Source of the DNA: Salinibacillus xinjiangensis
GTDB taxonomy: Bacteria; Bacillota; Bacilli; Bacillales; Alkalibacillaceae
Assembly (NCBI RefSeq): GCF_009649735.1
Contig: NZ_WJNH01000003.1
Span: 124,001-188,000 of the forward strand
DNA: 64,000 nt
Direction: 5' to 3'
The stretch's first letter is position 1; each line of letters begins with the position of its first letter. Shown here piece after piece: positions 1 to 8,459 of the stretch. The notes below the pieces were generated by a model. It ran no database searches, was not told the DNA's origin, and saw only the letters and a program-made list of their open reading frames with translations. A program made the translations under genes and the position numbers.

Positions 1-80
1 CCTCTATTTGAAGAAAAGCCCCCTTTACTTTAAGTTATGCATTCCACATTCTGTGAATTTCCTTTAATGTGTAGCGAAAC

Positions 81-113
81 AAAAAAGCTATCCTTAACAA
101 TTAAGGATAGCTT
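81..113 (-). terminator. Rho-independent terminator (minus strand)
   Basis: Perfect inverted repeat AAGCTATCCTTAA / TTAAGGATAGCTT with a short loop. Read on the minus strand it is followed by a run of six T. It lies downstream of the minus-strand membrane-protein gene that ends at 354. Confidence 0.75.
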
Positions 114-353
114 AATAAAGCTGACTAGGGTATGTTAAAAAATTCTATAAAACATGTTTGTTTGTCATCAGAAAAGGAATAGTAAATAACAAATTTATCC
201 ACGAGAACTTTATGAGTTCCTTTCCATTCTGATATTAAATTTGTTAGCCAAATTTACAAAAGTTCATACAAAACGATTTGTTCAATCCCAGTAACACAAT
301 GTATCCATATTAGATTAACGCTACGAACATGCTAAAACCTAATTGTTCGGAAC
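114..353. other. Non-coding stretch, nothing recognised
   Basis: About 240 bases between the terminator and the stop of the first gene. It is A+T-rich with no convincing reading frame, RNA motif or repeat. It may be the 3' untranslated part of the minus-strand transcript. Confidence 0.4.
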
Positions 354-833
354 TTATTCCCCTTTTGTCCTAGTACGTCTATTACGCTCAACTAAGTATT
401 GCATACCATATAAGATAAAGGCTTTATGAAACAAATAAAAGAAAAATTGAATGCTGCTTAACCTGTTTAGATTTGCTATTTTTATTTTTTTTAGAAATTT
501 AATACCAGGAAATGCAAAAAGTCCATCTGCAATGATGTTTAATACTAAAAACTTTTTAAAATTCCCATAAGATAACCTAAGTAACCACATAGACAATGGC
601 ATATATGGTCCTATAGCAAAAGGAAGTACATCCTTTACAAAGGATTTCGGTTTATCATAAAAGACCCACCAGTTACGTTTCTGTCCAATAACCTGATACA
701 TTAATTCTAAAACAATAGTACAAACCCCTGCTAATGAGAACCGTTTAAAATGTTTTTTTTGTAGAAATAACACCGTAATCCAAGGTAATAAAATAAGTGC
801 CAAATTAAATAGCAAGTGCCGTTTGGTTATCAT
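354..833 (-). CDS. CBO0543-like integral membrane protein
   Basis: A 159-residue hydrophobic protein with about four predicted membrane segments (roughly residues 5-25, 33-50, 68-86 and 90-110) and a further hydrophobic stretch near the C-terminus, ending in a basic tail. The opening KRHLLFNLALILLPW and the central 'GQKRNWWVFYDK' region resemble the CBO0543 group of small Bacillaceae membrane proteins, whose function is not known to me. The family assignment is from memory of sequence pattern, not a search. The ribosome site (AAAGGATG) is rather far from the ATG. It is transcribed alone and ends at the terminator at 81-113. Confidence 0.65.
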   Translation of the reverse strand: MITKRHLLFNLALILLPWITVLFLQKKHFKRFSLAGVCTIVLELMYQVIGQKRNWWVFYDKPKSFVKDVLPFAIGPYMPLSMWLLRLSYGNFKKFLVLNIIADGLFAFPGIKFLKKIKIANLNRLSSIQFFFYLFHKAFILYGMQYLVERNRRTRTKGE

Positions 834-1105
834 AATTTAATTGTCATCCTTTGCATTTGTTTATATGTCCTTTAACTTTTACAATTTCATAAAAAACATT
901 CATTTATAGTTCAATTTATCACTAGCTATCCCTGCTCTCTAAGATTTTTAAAAAAATATAAATTAGATCATAACTTCTTTTAAAGACCTCTTATGATAAT
1001 GGCTAAAGGTATAACAAAATGGTCGGTATGGTTAGAGTAATCTCAGACCAAATGGTTATACAACCTCATAAAAACAATAAAAATCGAATTAAAAACAACA
1101 ATGAT
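834..1105. other. Divergent intergenic region, no gene seen
   Basis: About 270 A+T-rich bases between the divergent membrane-protein gene and the broken DUF2975 gene. It should hold the promoters of both. I see no open frame or RNA motif. A palindromic operator candidate follows at 1106. Confidence 0.4.
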
Positions 1106-1122
1106 TTATTGAAATACAATAA
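1106..1122. promoter_or_regulatory. Palindromic operator candidate, TTATTG-N5-CAATAA
   Basis: The inverted repeat TTATTGAAATACAATAA lies about 45 bases upstream of the DUF2975 start at 1167. A near-identical palindrome, TTATTGTAAAACGATAA, lies at the same place before the paralogous DUF2975 gene (4939-4955). Both are followed by a similar A+T-rich stretch (AATATGTATTAAA versus ACATATGTTAAA). Likely the binding site of the small XRE regulator encoded at 5492 (inference). Confidence 0.55.
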
Positions 1123-1166
1123 AATATGTATTAAACTAAAGCTAACATAAAAGTGAGGTGTTTGTA

Positions 1167-1642
1167 ATGAATCGGGGGACAACCAGTTTTCTAAGGATAT
1201 CTGTTTTGATGTTTGGTCTTATGAGCTTAGCCTTAAGTATTTTCCTTTTACTTGGCTAGCTGAATATACGGTAGCCATGTATCCAGAGTTTGCTTATCTC
1301 AAAATTCCGGTTTTAGCCGGATTATATATCACCGTCATTCCCTTTTCCATAGCCCTTGTTCGAACCTTCAAGCTTTTGCGTGGAGTAGAGGAGAACAAGA
1401 TTTTCTCGGAAGGGTCGGTGAATGCGCTAAGGGATATCAAATATTGTTTGATATCCATTTTGTTATTTTATGTAATGGGTTCAATATTTCTTATGACGCA
1501 AAGTGCCTTCCATCCAGGTATAGCAATAATGGGATTTACCGTCATGTTTATAACCACTTTTATCGCGCTGTTCTCTACAGTGCTTCAGAGATTATTAAGA
1601 AATGCATTGAATATCAAATCAGAGAACGATTTGATTGTTTAA
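1167..1642 (+). pseudogene. DUF2975 membrane protein, frameshifted
   Basis: Translation from ATG 1167 (after AGTGAGGTG) gives MNRGTTSFLRISVLMFG and stops at 1257. The following frame (WLAEYTV then MYPEFAYLKIPVLAG) continues to 1642. Joined across a single frame break near 1251-1256 the product is about 158 residues, exactly the length of the intact DUF2975 paralogue at 5005, with aligned ends (ENDLIV versus ENDLTV). It would have four membrane segments like B. subtilis YoaS. Unlike the intact copy, it is not followed by an XRE gene. Either a true pseudogene or a sequencing error. Confidence 0.8.
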
Positions 1643-1665
1643 GGTAGTAGAATTAGAGTTTATCA

Positions 1666-1687
1666 AAAAGACCATCTATGGTCTTTT
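1666..1687 (+). terminator. Rho-independent terminator
   Basis: The hairpin AAAAGACCAT-CT-ATGGTCTTTT, ending in T-rich sequence, lies just after the broken DUF2975 gene. Confidence 0.75.
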
Positions 1688-1756
1688 AATTTTGGAATCA
1701 TTTGTTAGAATATTATTTATAATTGAATATCATGGAAGCGAATAATCAGTGCCAGG

Positions 1757-2733
1757 ATGGTGGACACAGTGGATACGGTTATGTTAAATCGAAGCGAAGT
1801 TCATAATTTATTAGATATGGATGAATTATACTCAAAGCTAAGAAGTGGATTTAAAAATTATTCGCAAAGAAGTAATAATGTAGGCCTTCGGGTTCGGTCT
1901 CCGTTAAAGCATGAAAACACAAGTGCTATGGTACTTTTTCCGGGGTTAGTTGATGATATACCTGCCTTTACAATAAAAAACCATGCTAAATTTCCTTATG
2001 AGTCACCAGCCATTAAGGGTGTTATTCATTTACACCATATTGAGACAGGGGAATTATTGGCGATCATGGATTCTACATACATTACTTCCATTCGGACAGG
2101 AATGGCTGGAGAAATGGGCACTCATTTATTGGCTCAAAAAGATGCGGATAAAGTGGCTGTGGTTGGAGCGGGTGTACAGGGGAAACTTCAACTTAAATCA
2201 CTTAGTTATTTACGAGACTTTTCAGAAGTCTATATCTATGACAAAAGGGAAGAAAACACTGTAAATATGGTTGATGATATGCAAGATGATATACCTGAGA
2301 CCTTTCACATTTGCTCACTCTAAAACATGCAGTTTCGAAAGCCGATATAATCATAACATCGAAATGGTCTAGAGATGCATTTCTTTTCTCAGATTTGATC
2401 AAGGAAGGTGCGCACATTACTACACTCGGTCCAGATAAACCCAATAAAGCAGAGGTGAGTTCTGAACTTATTAACAAGTCCCTGTTTGTCTGCGATGATA
2501 AGGAGCTCGCTGTGAGTATGGGGGCAATAGGTGGGGTTGGATTAGACGAACAATCTATTGATGCTGAAATAGGTGAGGTCATTGAAAATCATCAACTTGG
2601 TAGAACCCGTGGAGACCAAATCACAATCTATGGAATGGTAGGGTTACCTTTTCAAGATTTAATTGCTGCTTGGCTTGTTTACAAGAAAGCGGAAGAATTG
2701 AAATTGGGAACAAGAATGAACTTTTTACAATAG
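1757..2733 (+). pseudogene. Ornithine cyclodeaminase / mu-crystallin family, frameshifted
   Basis: The first frame (1757-2323) carries the substrate-binding half and the start of the Rossmann fold: FPGLVDDIPAFTIK, 'SIRTGMAGEMGT' and the NAD-binding VAVVGAGVQGKLQL. It stops after HICSL. The second frame (from about 2302 to 2733) continues with the family's LKHAVSKADIIITSKW and ends GLPFQDLIAAWLVYKKA. The sum is about 325 residues, a normal length for the family, which holds NAD(P)-dependent imine reductases, amino-acid dehydrogenases and cyclodeaminases. Only one frame break near 2310-2320 separates the halves, so sequencing error is possible. The exact substrate cannot be told. Confidence 0.85.
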
Positions 2734-2742
2734 GAAGTCTAA

Positions 2743-3045
2743 ATGAAGGAGATTATTATAGATGTAAATGGATTTATATATTCAGCCAAGTTAACCAACG
2801 CTTTGGCGAATGAGGTTCCAGAAAGTAATTGGGATGTTCAACTTATACCCGAGCTAGGAACGTTAAGGAAGCTTTTCCTACATATTGTCCGTGTAAGAGA
2901 TATTTATCGCGATGGTTTAAGGATTGGCGAAATACATTTTCCTGGTTCACTACCTTCGAAGGAAAATAGTTTACTAGATGAATTAAACCGAAGTATGGAT
3001 GAACTAGCATTTGAGTTCAAACAAGAAAATTTTAATCACATGTAA
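2743..3045 (+). CDS. Short DinB-like protein, probably C-terminally truncated
   Basis: A 100-residue product starting ten bases after the cyclodeaminase stop. The pattern 'ELGTLRKLFLHIVRVRDIYRDGL' resembles the first half of DinB/YfiT-type four-helix proteins, with one of the metal-ligand histidines. Full DinB proteins are about 150-170 residues, so the C-terminal helices and their His ligands are missing here. The gene runs straight into a hairpin at 3057. A small stand-alone version cannot be excluded. Confidence 0.5.
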   Translation: MKEIIIDVNGFIYSAKLTNALANEVPESNWDVQLIPELGTLRKLFLHIVRVRDIYRDGLRIGEIHFPGSLPSKENSLLDELNRSMDELAFEFKQENFNHM

Positions 3046-3056
3046 CCTTGATTTGT

Positions 3057-3085
3057 AAATGACGTGATATTGGTTGGCGTCATTT
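3057..3085 (+). terminator. Terminator-like hairpin
   Basis: Arms AAATGACG and CGTCATTT with a 13-base loop, followed by a T-rich stretch. It ends the cyclodeaminase/DinB transcript. Confidence 0.55.
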
Positions 3086-3198
3086 TATTTTGAAACACTT
3101 ATTTTTAAAGAAATTAACATTGTACAATATAAACTCTTTTAAGAAGCAATATATACAGCTACAATAGACTAATACAGATGATGGAGACGGGGATATTT

Positions 3199-3831
3199 AT
3201 GAAAAAAATGAGTAAATCGTTTTTAATCTATTTTATTGGGATTGTCGTTTTAGCATTTGGAATTTCGCTTATGATTCGATCTCAATTAGGGGCTTCACCA
3301 TACGATGCCTTACTCGTAGGTTTATATCGGACCTTTGGGTTAACCATAGGTAGTTGGGAAATTATCGTTGGGGCTGCAGTGGTTTTACTTAATGCCATAG
3401 CTTCAAAATCAAGACCCGAATATTTAGCCATGTTAACGTCCCTTATTACAGGGATTGGGATCGATACTTGGCTTTGGTTATTCGGTGATTGGTTAATCGC
3501 AGAGCATATATTGGAACAATCTTTATTAGTATTACTAGGCACTCTCTTTACAGGAATCGGAATTGGAATCTATTTAGAATCAAGCTTTGCACCAAATCCT
3601 ATGGACCGTTCGATGGTTATTTTGACTGATAAAACAGGGTGGTCTTTTAGTAAGTCACGGGCAATCATTAGTATTGTGTTTGTGATTGTAGCATTCTTTT
3701 TCGATGGAGCTATTGGTATTGGCACGTTGCTCAATGCACTCCTTACGGGGGTTATTATCCAATGGATTCGCCCATATGTGTTGGTCATTCTTCATAAGCA
3801 ACCTGTCCAAAAGGCAAACATCAGTCAATAG
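3199..3831 (+). CDS. YczE/YyaS/YitT family membrane protein
   Basis: A 210-residue protein with five or six membrane segments. The signature 'FGISLMIRSQLGASPYDALLVGL' near residue 15 and the repeated glycine-rich segments (TGIGIDTWLW, TGIGIGIYLESSF, APNPMDRSMV) are typical of the YczE-like family of integral membrane proteins of unknown transport role. An ATG at 3178 is in frame, but the G-rich ribosome site at 3183-3193 fits the ATG at 3199 better. Monocistronic, ending at the bidirectional hairpin at 3869. Confidence 0.85.
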   Translation: MKKMSKSFLIYFIGIVVLAFGISLMIRSQLGASPYDALLVGLYRTFGLTIGSWEIIVGAAVVLLNAIASKSRPEYLAMLTSLITGIGIDTWLWLFGDWLIAEHILEQSLLVLLGTLFTGIGIGIYLESSFAPNPMDRSMVILTDKTGWSFSKSRAIISIVFVIVAFFFDGAIGIGTLLNALLTGVIIQWIRPYVLVILHKQPVQKANISQ

Positions 3832-3868
3832 TTCTGATGATGATTCAAATTATATATTGAAAAAAACT

Positions 3869-3893
3869 AGACGCATTCCATTAGAATGCGTCT
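3869..3893. terminator. Bidirectional terminator between convergent genes
   Basis: The perfect 10-base stem AGACGCATTC/GAATGCGTCT has an A-run before it and a T-run after it. It can therefore stop both the YczE transcript and the minus-strand squalene/phytoene synthase transcript. Confidence 0.85.
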
Positions 3894-3939
3894 TTTACTT
3901 TGTTCCATAATGTAAGAGGTGCAACATGGAAGCTTAATC

Positions 3940-4761
3940 TTATTTATCCACTTGAATTTCTTCAACTGTTTGTTCTACCTCTGTACGTGTCATTTTTTCG
4001 CGCCCTTCTTGCATAGCTTTTAATGATTTATGCGCTAAAGCAAGGGGCAGGCGGCAGAATAATAAAATGCTTCGCTTATGGATTGACTTCATATACTCAT
4101 CTGCTTTTGCCAAGTTTTCCTCAGCATATTCAAACAGATCAGCACGAGTCCATCCATCAGGTACAAAGCTTACACCACGTTCTTCTAAATCTTCCTGTTC
4201 ATTACGCAAAATGTTTACGGCTTGAAGCCCTCGTCCATAACCAATGGCCAGATCGCGGTCTGTTTTTACATTAGCTCCCCACTCCCATAGGTCTGAAAGC
4301 AGTACTCCCACAAGCCCTGCTACATAATAGGTATAATCATCTAAATCATCACGTGTATGGATTTGCCAGTTTGCTTTTGCCCATTTCGCCATGCCAAATG
4401 CCATTTCGCTCGTAGAGTTCATGATGAACGGCCGGCTATCCTTAGGGCAAGCTTCTAACCAGTCCCCTAAACGAAGGGTAACCTCAGGCATTTTCTCCTT
4501 TACTGGTCCAAGAATCTGTAAATATTCTTCTTCATTGAAGGTTCGTTTGAATAATTCGCTTACTTTCATTAAAATATCGTATTTTACATCATTGTCCACT
4601 TGTTCATGATCTTCAATCTCATCAATGGCTCTAAATACTAAATAAGCTGATGCAACTGTATGTTTTAACTCCTTTTGTAAAAATGTGATTGGAATATAAA
4701 AAGTACGACTAGTATCTTTTAGTACACGTATTGCATCTTTAGGAAAAACTTTTTTAGCCAT
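3940..4761 (-). CDS. Squalene/phytoene synthase family prenyltransferase
   Basis: 273 residues, the normal length for trans-isoprenyl head-to-head synthases. The first Asp-rich motif is FRAIDEIEDH (about residues 43-52) and the second is NILRNEQED (about 185-193), which in canonical members reads like R-D-x-x-E-D; the Asn in place of the first Asp is a mild deviation. 'YYVAGLVGVLLSDLW' is the family's central helix. Such enzymes join two farnesyl or geranylgeranyl diphosphates to make squalene, presqualene or a C30/C40 carotenoid precursor. No carotenoid desaturase or hopene cyclase lies nearby, so the end product is unknown. Single gene; poor ribosome site before the ATG. Confidence 0.88.
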   Translation of the reverse strand: MAKKVFPKDAIRVLKDTSRTFYIPITFLQKELKHTVASAYLVFRAIDEIEDHEQVDNDVKYDILMKVSELFKRTFNEEEYLQILGPVKEKMPEVTLRLGDWLEACPKDSRPFIMNSTSEMAFGMAKWAKANWQIHTRDDLDDYTYYVAGLVGVLLSDLWEWGANVKTDRDLAIGYGRGLQAVNILRNEQEDLEERGVSFVPDGWTRADLFEYAEENLAKADEYMKSIHKRSILLFCRLPLALAHKSLKAMQEGREKMTRTEVEQTVEEIQVDK

Positions 4762-4938
4762 CTATACGATCCCCCATATAAAATTCAATTATTATTATCG
4801 TAACTTAAAGTTATTAAAATATAAAATGAAATGTCAGCGTGTTTTGGCCATTCCACTCGGTAAATAGTGGGAACCTTTTTTATTTTTTTGAAGATAAATC
4901 TGTTAAACAACAAAAAAACCACAAACTTAAATAAAAAT

Positions 4939-4955
4939 TTATTGTAAAACGATAA
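4939..4955. promoter_or_regulatory. Palindromic operator candidate before DUF2975-XRE operon
   Basis: TTATTGTAAAACGATAA forms an inverted repeat (TTATTG/CGATAA) 50 bases upstream of the ATG at 5005. It matches the element at 1106-1122 in sequence and in distance to the gene. Probably bound by the XRE protein encoded in the same operon (inference from co-occurrence). Confidence 0.55.
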
Positions 4956-5004
4956 AACATATGTTAAATTCAAATAGACAATAATTAAGCGAGGTGCTTT
5001 TATA

Positions 5005-5481
5005 ATGAAACGAGGAACAACACTCTTTTTAAGGATGGCTGTAATTTTAATGGGACTACCCGTTCTGGCTTTATCTATATTTGGATTATATTTTTTAGCT
5101 CGTAATCCGGTAAATCCAGAGTTTGCTCATATTATATATCCCGCTATCGTGGGAATGTACGGATCGACGGTGCCATATTTCATAGCATTGTATCAATCAT
5201 TTAAACTTCTCAATTACATTGACAGGAACCAAGCTTTCTCAGATCTGTCTGTAAAAGCTTTAGGTAAAATTAAAATCTGTGCCATGATCTTCAGTAGTTT
5301 GTATGTGGTCATTTTGCCATTTGTATTTATCATGGCAGAGTATGATGATGCACCGGGTCTCGTCATAATCGGAATGGTTCCTGTTTTTGCTGCGATGGTG
5401 ATAGCTGTTTTTGCGGCCGTTCTTCAAAGACTGCTGCAGGAAGCGATTAGAATAAAATCAGAAAATGATTTAACGGTCTGA
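5005..5481 (+). CDS. DUF2975 membrane protein (YoaS-like)
   Basis: 158 residues with four predicted membrane segments (about 10-32, 44-64, 93-113 and 122-145) and the conserved ends of the DUF2975 family, RGTTLFLR at the start and IKSENDLTV at the stop. In B. subtilis the like protein YoaS is encoded next to the small HTH protein YozG, the arrangement found here; the function is unknown. Ribosome site GAGGTG, start ATG. The XRE gene follows after ten bases, so the two are co-transcribed, probably under the palindrome at 4939. The broken copy at 1167 is a paralogue. Confidence 0.9.
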   Translation: MKRGTTLFLRMAVILMGLPVLALSIFGLYFLARNPVNPEFAHIIYPAIVGMYGSTVPYFIALYQSFKLLNYIDRNQAFSDLSVKALGKIKICAMIFSSLYVVILPFVFIMAEYDDAPGLVIIGMVPVFAAMVIAVFAAVLQRLLQEAIRIKSENDLTV

Positions 5482-5491
5482 GGTGAATAAG

Positions 5492-5704
5492 ATGGCGATT
5501 ATAATCAATATAGATGTGATGTTGGCGAAAAGGAAAATGAGTGTAACGGAGCTTTCTGAAAGGGTAGGAATTACGATGGCGAATCTTTCCATATTGAAAA
5601 ATGGAAAGGCAAAAGCGATTCGTCTATCTACTTTAGATGCGATTTGTAAGGCATTGGACTGCCAACCTGGTGATATACTAGAATATAAAGAGGACGAGGA
5701 ATAA
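5492..5704 (+). CDS. Small XRE/Cro-C1 family regulator (YozG-like)
   Basis: 70 residues comprising essentially one helix-turn-helix domain: 'MSVTELSERVGITMANLSIL' forms the HTH core, and the 'DAICKALDCQPGDILEY' ending is typical of the YozG/HTH_26 group. The ATG at 5492 is chosen because GAGGTG at 5480-5485 overlaps the upstream stop and would serve it; an in-frame GTG at 5483 lies inside that ribosome site. Paired with the DUF2975 gene; likely an autorepressor acting at TTATTG-N5-palindromes (inference). Confidence 0.88.
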   Translation: MAIIINIDVMLAKRKMSVTELSERVGITMANLSILKNGKAKAIRLSTLDAICKALDCQPGDILEYKEDEE

Positions 5705-5749
5705 ATAAATAGATTGGTTTACCACTCATAAGGGGGAAGAACAGGGAGT

Positions 5750-6382
5750 ATGGGGGAAAAGAATTCAAAAAGCGTTTATGTTCTATTGACAGATACAGGC
5801 ACATTATTCACGAAAATAATCAAATGGTTTACCAATGCACCTTATAATCATGTTTCCATCGTATTGGATGAGGAACTCGGTGAAATGTATAGCTTTGGAC
5901 GAAAACATCCGCGAAATCCATTGATTGCAGGATTTATAAGAGAAGATGTCTATTTTGGTACTTACCGATATTTTAATAATACGAGGTGCCTTCTTTTAAA
6001 AATTGATGTTTCTTCAAAGCAGTATTCTCGCATCAAAAATGTGATCCAAAGCTTTAATCTTAATAAAGATCTATATTCATATAATTTGTTGGGATTAGTC
6101 GGTGTGGTTTTTCGTCGGCCGATTCATCTTAGGAATAAGTATTTTTGTTCTCAATTTGTTGCAGAGGTTTTTCAACAAAGTGGCCTGAAATTATGGAGAC
6201 TTCCTTCTGCCTTAATCACACCAAATCATTTTTTTAAGCATAAGAGTTTTCAAATCGTTTACGAAGGCAGATTGTATGATTATCCTTTATTGGATCACGT
6301 CTCGCTGGCGATACCAGCAACAGGTTTTAAATCTGCGCTGATGCACCCTTTTGAACTTATTAAAAAGATACTACCATTATAA
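5750..6382 (+). CDS. Permuted papain-like (YiiX/NlpC-P60 type) hydrolase
   Basis: 210 residues. His34 in APYNHVSIVLD and Cys133 in NKYFCSQFVAEV match the His-first, Cys-later order of circularly permuted papain-like enzymes (YiiX/C92-type; amidases or peptidases acting on lipids or peptidoglycan). The SVYVLLTDTGTLFTKIIKWFT opening is the usual 'xxxLTrTgsl' segment of this group. No signal peptide is evident, so it is cytoplasmic or peripheral. Single gene with ribosome site AGGGGGAAGAACAGGGAG, followed by a terminator. The substrate is not deducible. Confidence 0.75.
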   Translation: MGEKNSKSVYVLLTDTGTLFTKIIKWFTNAPYNHVSIVLDEELGEMYSFGRKHPRNPLIAGFIREDVYFGTYRYFNNTRCLLLKIDVSSKQYSRIKNVIQSFNLNKDLYSYNLLGLVGVVFRRPIHLRNKYFCSQFVAEVFQQSGLKLWRLPSALITPNHFFKHKSFQIVYEGRLYDYPLLDHVSLAIPATGFKSALMHPFELIKKILPL

Positions 6383-6426
6383 CTAAGTATAGTAAACGAA
6401 AAGTAAAATACACCTTTGATGGTAAT

Positions 6427-6454
6427 AAGGCGATTATCCATAATCGTCTTTTTT
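6427..6454 (+). terminator. Rho-independent terminator
   Basis: AAGGCGATTA-TCCA-TAATCGTCTT stem with one mismatch, followed by six T. It ends the papain-like gene. Confidence 0.75.
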
Positions 6455-6512
6455 AGTGTGAAAAAACATAACGCATTTGTATTAAGGAAAGCTATAATGG
6501 GAGGTGAAAAGA

Positions 6513-6644
6513 GTGAAAGAAAGAAAAGCAAATCCATCAAAAGTTGGCCTCGGGTCACCAGAAACGGAAGGGCAAGGAACTACAAATAGGGAAACTGGTC
6601 GAAAAAAAGCTGATTCTTCAAGGAAGAAGCAAAAGCGTACGTAG
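6513..6644 (+). CDS. Small basic protein, YuzL-like
   Basis: A 43-codon gene starting GTG at 6513 after a strong GGGAGGTG site. The product begins MKERKANPSKVGLGSPETEG, continues GQGTTNRETG and ends in Lys/Arg-rich KKADSSRKKQKRT. The SK-x-G and EGQGTT patterns are those I associate with the YuzL family of tiny Bacillus proteins of unknown function, possibly spore-related; this is from memory, not a search. It is hydrophilic and very basic with no membrane segment. A hairpin follows at 6670. Confidence 0.6.
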   Translation: MKERKANPSKVGLGSPETEGQGTTNRETGRKKADSSRKKQKRT

Positions 6645-6669
6645 TAAACAATTAAAATGTTGGAAAAAA

Positions 6670-6720
6670 TGGGTCTGCCCCTTCTTATGGATCATTGTCC
6701 ATGAAGAAGGTCAGACTCCT
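6670..6720. repeat. Degenerate REP-like hairpin, probably acting as terminator
   Basis: TGGGTCTG...CAGACTCC ends with an inner CTTCTTATGGA/TCCATGAAGAAG stem. The GGGTC(A/T)G ends recall the palindromic elements at 13066, 14973 and 21218. It lies between the convergent YuzL-like and pentapeptide genes. Confidence 0.5.
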
Positions 6721-6776
6721 ACATTTTGTAAAATCCAATACTTAAGTATTAGTTGGGTCATTTAATGGTTTGGTTT

Positions 6777-7583
6777 TCACCAATGGCTTGGCTTCTCTAC
6801 ATAAGTTGGAATTTTAGTGTGAATATCCCCAATTGCTGAATTGATTTGGGACTGTGTAAGAAAGAGAGCCTCTGATAAGTCAGCACCACTTAAATTTGCA
6901 TCTCTAAGGTCAGCGCCGATAAAATCAGCCTTTCTTAAATCACTATTTTTTAAGTTTGACGCTATCATTAGCTTTCCACGAAGATCTTCACCTTGTAAGT
7001 TCAACCCTTGTAAATTGGCTCCTAGCAAGTCTTCATCTTTCTTGATCCATTTCTTTTTACCTTTATTTTCGATGTCGTTTCTATATATTTTACTTGTCTC
7101 TACTAAAAGGGTATCGACCTGGCTTCTGTGTTCTGCAATATCTAATTCTACAATTTCTTTAGGGTTTTTTACTGTTAGCTCAACTGTTTCTTCGTAAATC
7201 ATTTGAAGTTTGGTTTGAATGGAACGTGTTTCTTTTAATGTCAAAGCTTGTTTGAGGTACCAAAGCATTTCATGTAGTTGTTGGACAAGTGGAAATACAG
7301 CAAACATTTCTTCGGCAAGTTCAATATCTTCACGCCAGTCTTTACCACGAAAAATAGATTGTGAAACATGCTGACCAGCACCGAAACACTCATACGAAAC
7401 ACAACCACGAAAGCCTTTCTCGCTCAATTGGTCGTGAATAGCACACAAGTGGTTTGAACATAGATTTTGGCAAGGTATTCCACCGTCCTTGTTAAAAGGG
7501 AAATCAGCTGATTTTCCATAAGGTAACGCTACACAACATAATCCAAAGCAATTTTTACAATCCGAATTTAAATCAATAAACAT
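6777..7583 (-). CDS. Cys-rich N-terminal + pentapeptide-repeat protein
   Basis: 268 residues. The N-terminus has a Cys cluster (Cys9, 12, 16, 17 in DCKNCFGLCC, then further Cys in 'GIPCQNLCSNHLCAIH' and GCVSYECFG), suggesting a metal-binding unit. The C-terminal third has pentapeptide repeats of the A(D/N)LxG type (LLGANLQGLNLQGEDLRG, DLRKADFIGADLRDANLSG, ADLSEALF), which form a right-handed quadrilateral beta-helix. The middle is helical. The start is placed at ATG 7583, with GGAAGTG in front; an upstream in-frame ATG at 7619 lacks a site. Function unknown: pentapeptide proteins include gyrase-protecting and scaffold proteins. Single gene. Confidence 0.8.
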   Translation of the reverse strand: MFIDLNSDCKNCFGLCCVALPYGKSADFPFNKDGGIPCQNLCSNHLCAIHDQLSEKGFRGCVSYECFGAGQHVSQSIFRGKDWREDIELAEEMFAVFPLVQQLHEMLWYLKQALTLKETRSIQTKLQMIYEETVELTVKNPKEIVELDIAEHRSQVDTLLVETSKIYRNDIENKGKKKWIKKDEDLLGANLQGLNLQGEDLRGKLMIASNLKNSDLRKADFIGADLRDANLSGADLSEALFLTQSQINSAIGDIHTKIPTYVEKPSHW

Positions 7584-7823
7584 TTTCAGCACTTCCAATA
7601 ATCTTATTAGTCTTTTCAATCCAACTTAAGGGTATAATGCTTCATGTGGTTAACACAATTATAACAATAAACTGGAATGCTTTGGGATTAAATCAATTTC
7701 TTGTTAAAATAGTTTAATATTTTTATGATGTTAGCTCGTATAAGGTATAACTATTCATATTACTTGAGGAATTCTGACATAAAATAGAAGATTTTTGTAA
7801 TATGGTTGGAAGGAGGAGAAAGG

Positions 7824-7886
7824 GTGTAACTAGGAGCATTTTCTGTTAGTTTAAATGTAAAGGATATTCACCGATCAAAAGCAAGG
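7824..7886 (+). pseudogene. Remnant of a glyoxalase/VOC gene N-terminus
   Basis: After a good site (GGAGGAG) the frame from GTG 7824 reads V-stop-LGAFSVSLNVKDIHRSKA, the characteristic opening of YyaH/PhnB-like VOC proteins. It is stopped by one codon and cut off after about 20 residues, running into the leader of the next VOC gene. It looks like the scar of a deletion between two adjacent VOC genes (inference). Confidence 0.5.
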
Positions 7887-7916
7887 AGAAATGATAAGCA
7901 AGGAGGCAAAAATCGT

Positions 7917-8305
7917 ATGAAAAAATTATAGTTACCAGTATTTTTGTAGAAGACCAGGACAAGGCATTGGAATTTTACTCAGAAACGTTAGGATTTGTAA
8001 AGAAGCATGACGTTCCTTCTGGGGAATTCAGATGGATAACGCTTGTTTCTCCTGGTGAACAAGACGGTACTGAGCTTGTGCTCGAACCGAATGACCATCC
8101 AGCTGCCAAGGAATACCAAAAGAAGTTATTTGAAGACGGGATCCCGGTCACCATGTTTGGCGTTGAGGATATTAACGCAGAGTACAAACGATTAAAGGAA
8201 AAGGGTGTCAAGTTTACCATGGCGCCGACAGACGCGGGTGCTGTTATCATCGCAGTTTTTGATGATACCTGCGGAAACCTTATTCAGATCGCACAGATGA
8301 AATAA
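7917..8305 (+). pseudogene. Glyoxalase/VOC family protein, frame broken in a poly-A run
   Basis: From 7925 the frame reads IIVTSIFVEDQDKALEFYSE and continues to 8305 with ELVLEPNDHPAAKEY and GVKFTMAPTDAGAV, a typical 125-130 residue VOC (glyoxalase/bleomycin-resistance/dioxygenase fold) protein. The natural start would be ATG 7917 after AAGGAGG, but ATG is followed by only six A; seven are needed to read MKKIIVT. One missing A thus separates start and body. Likely intact in the organism if this is a homopolymer error; internal starts (7967) would lose the first strand. Confidence 0.8.
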
Positions 8306-8314
8306 TTTCACGTT

Positions 8315-8348
8315 AACCCTGTCTAAATTTGTGGGCAGGTTTTTTTTA
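8315..8348 (+). terminator. Probable Rho-independent terminator
   Basis: Imperfect stem AACCCTGTC/GGCAGGTT followed by eight T, directly after the VOC gene. Confidence 0.6.
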
Positions 8349-8459
8349 TAGAAAGATTCCAAAGGTTTGAAATCCTATGTTTGAATATTATGTTAACATG
8401 AAATTAGTTAAAAATAGAGATAATGGGAGAAATATAAAGAGGGGGTTGGGGGTAGTAGC

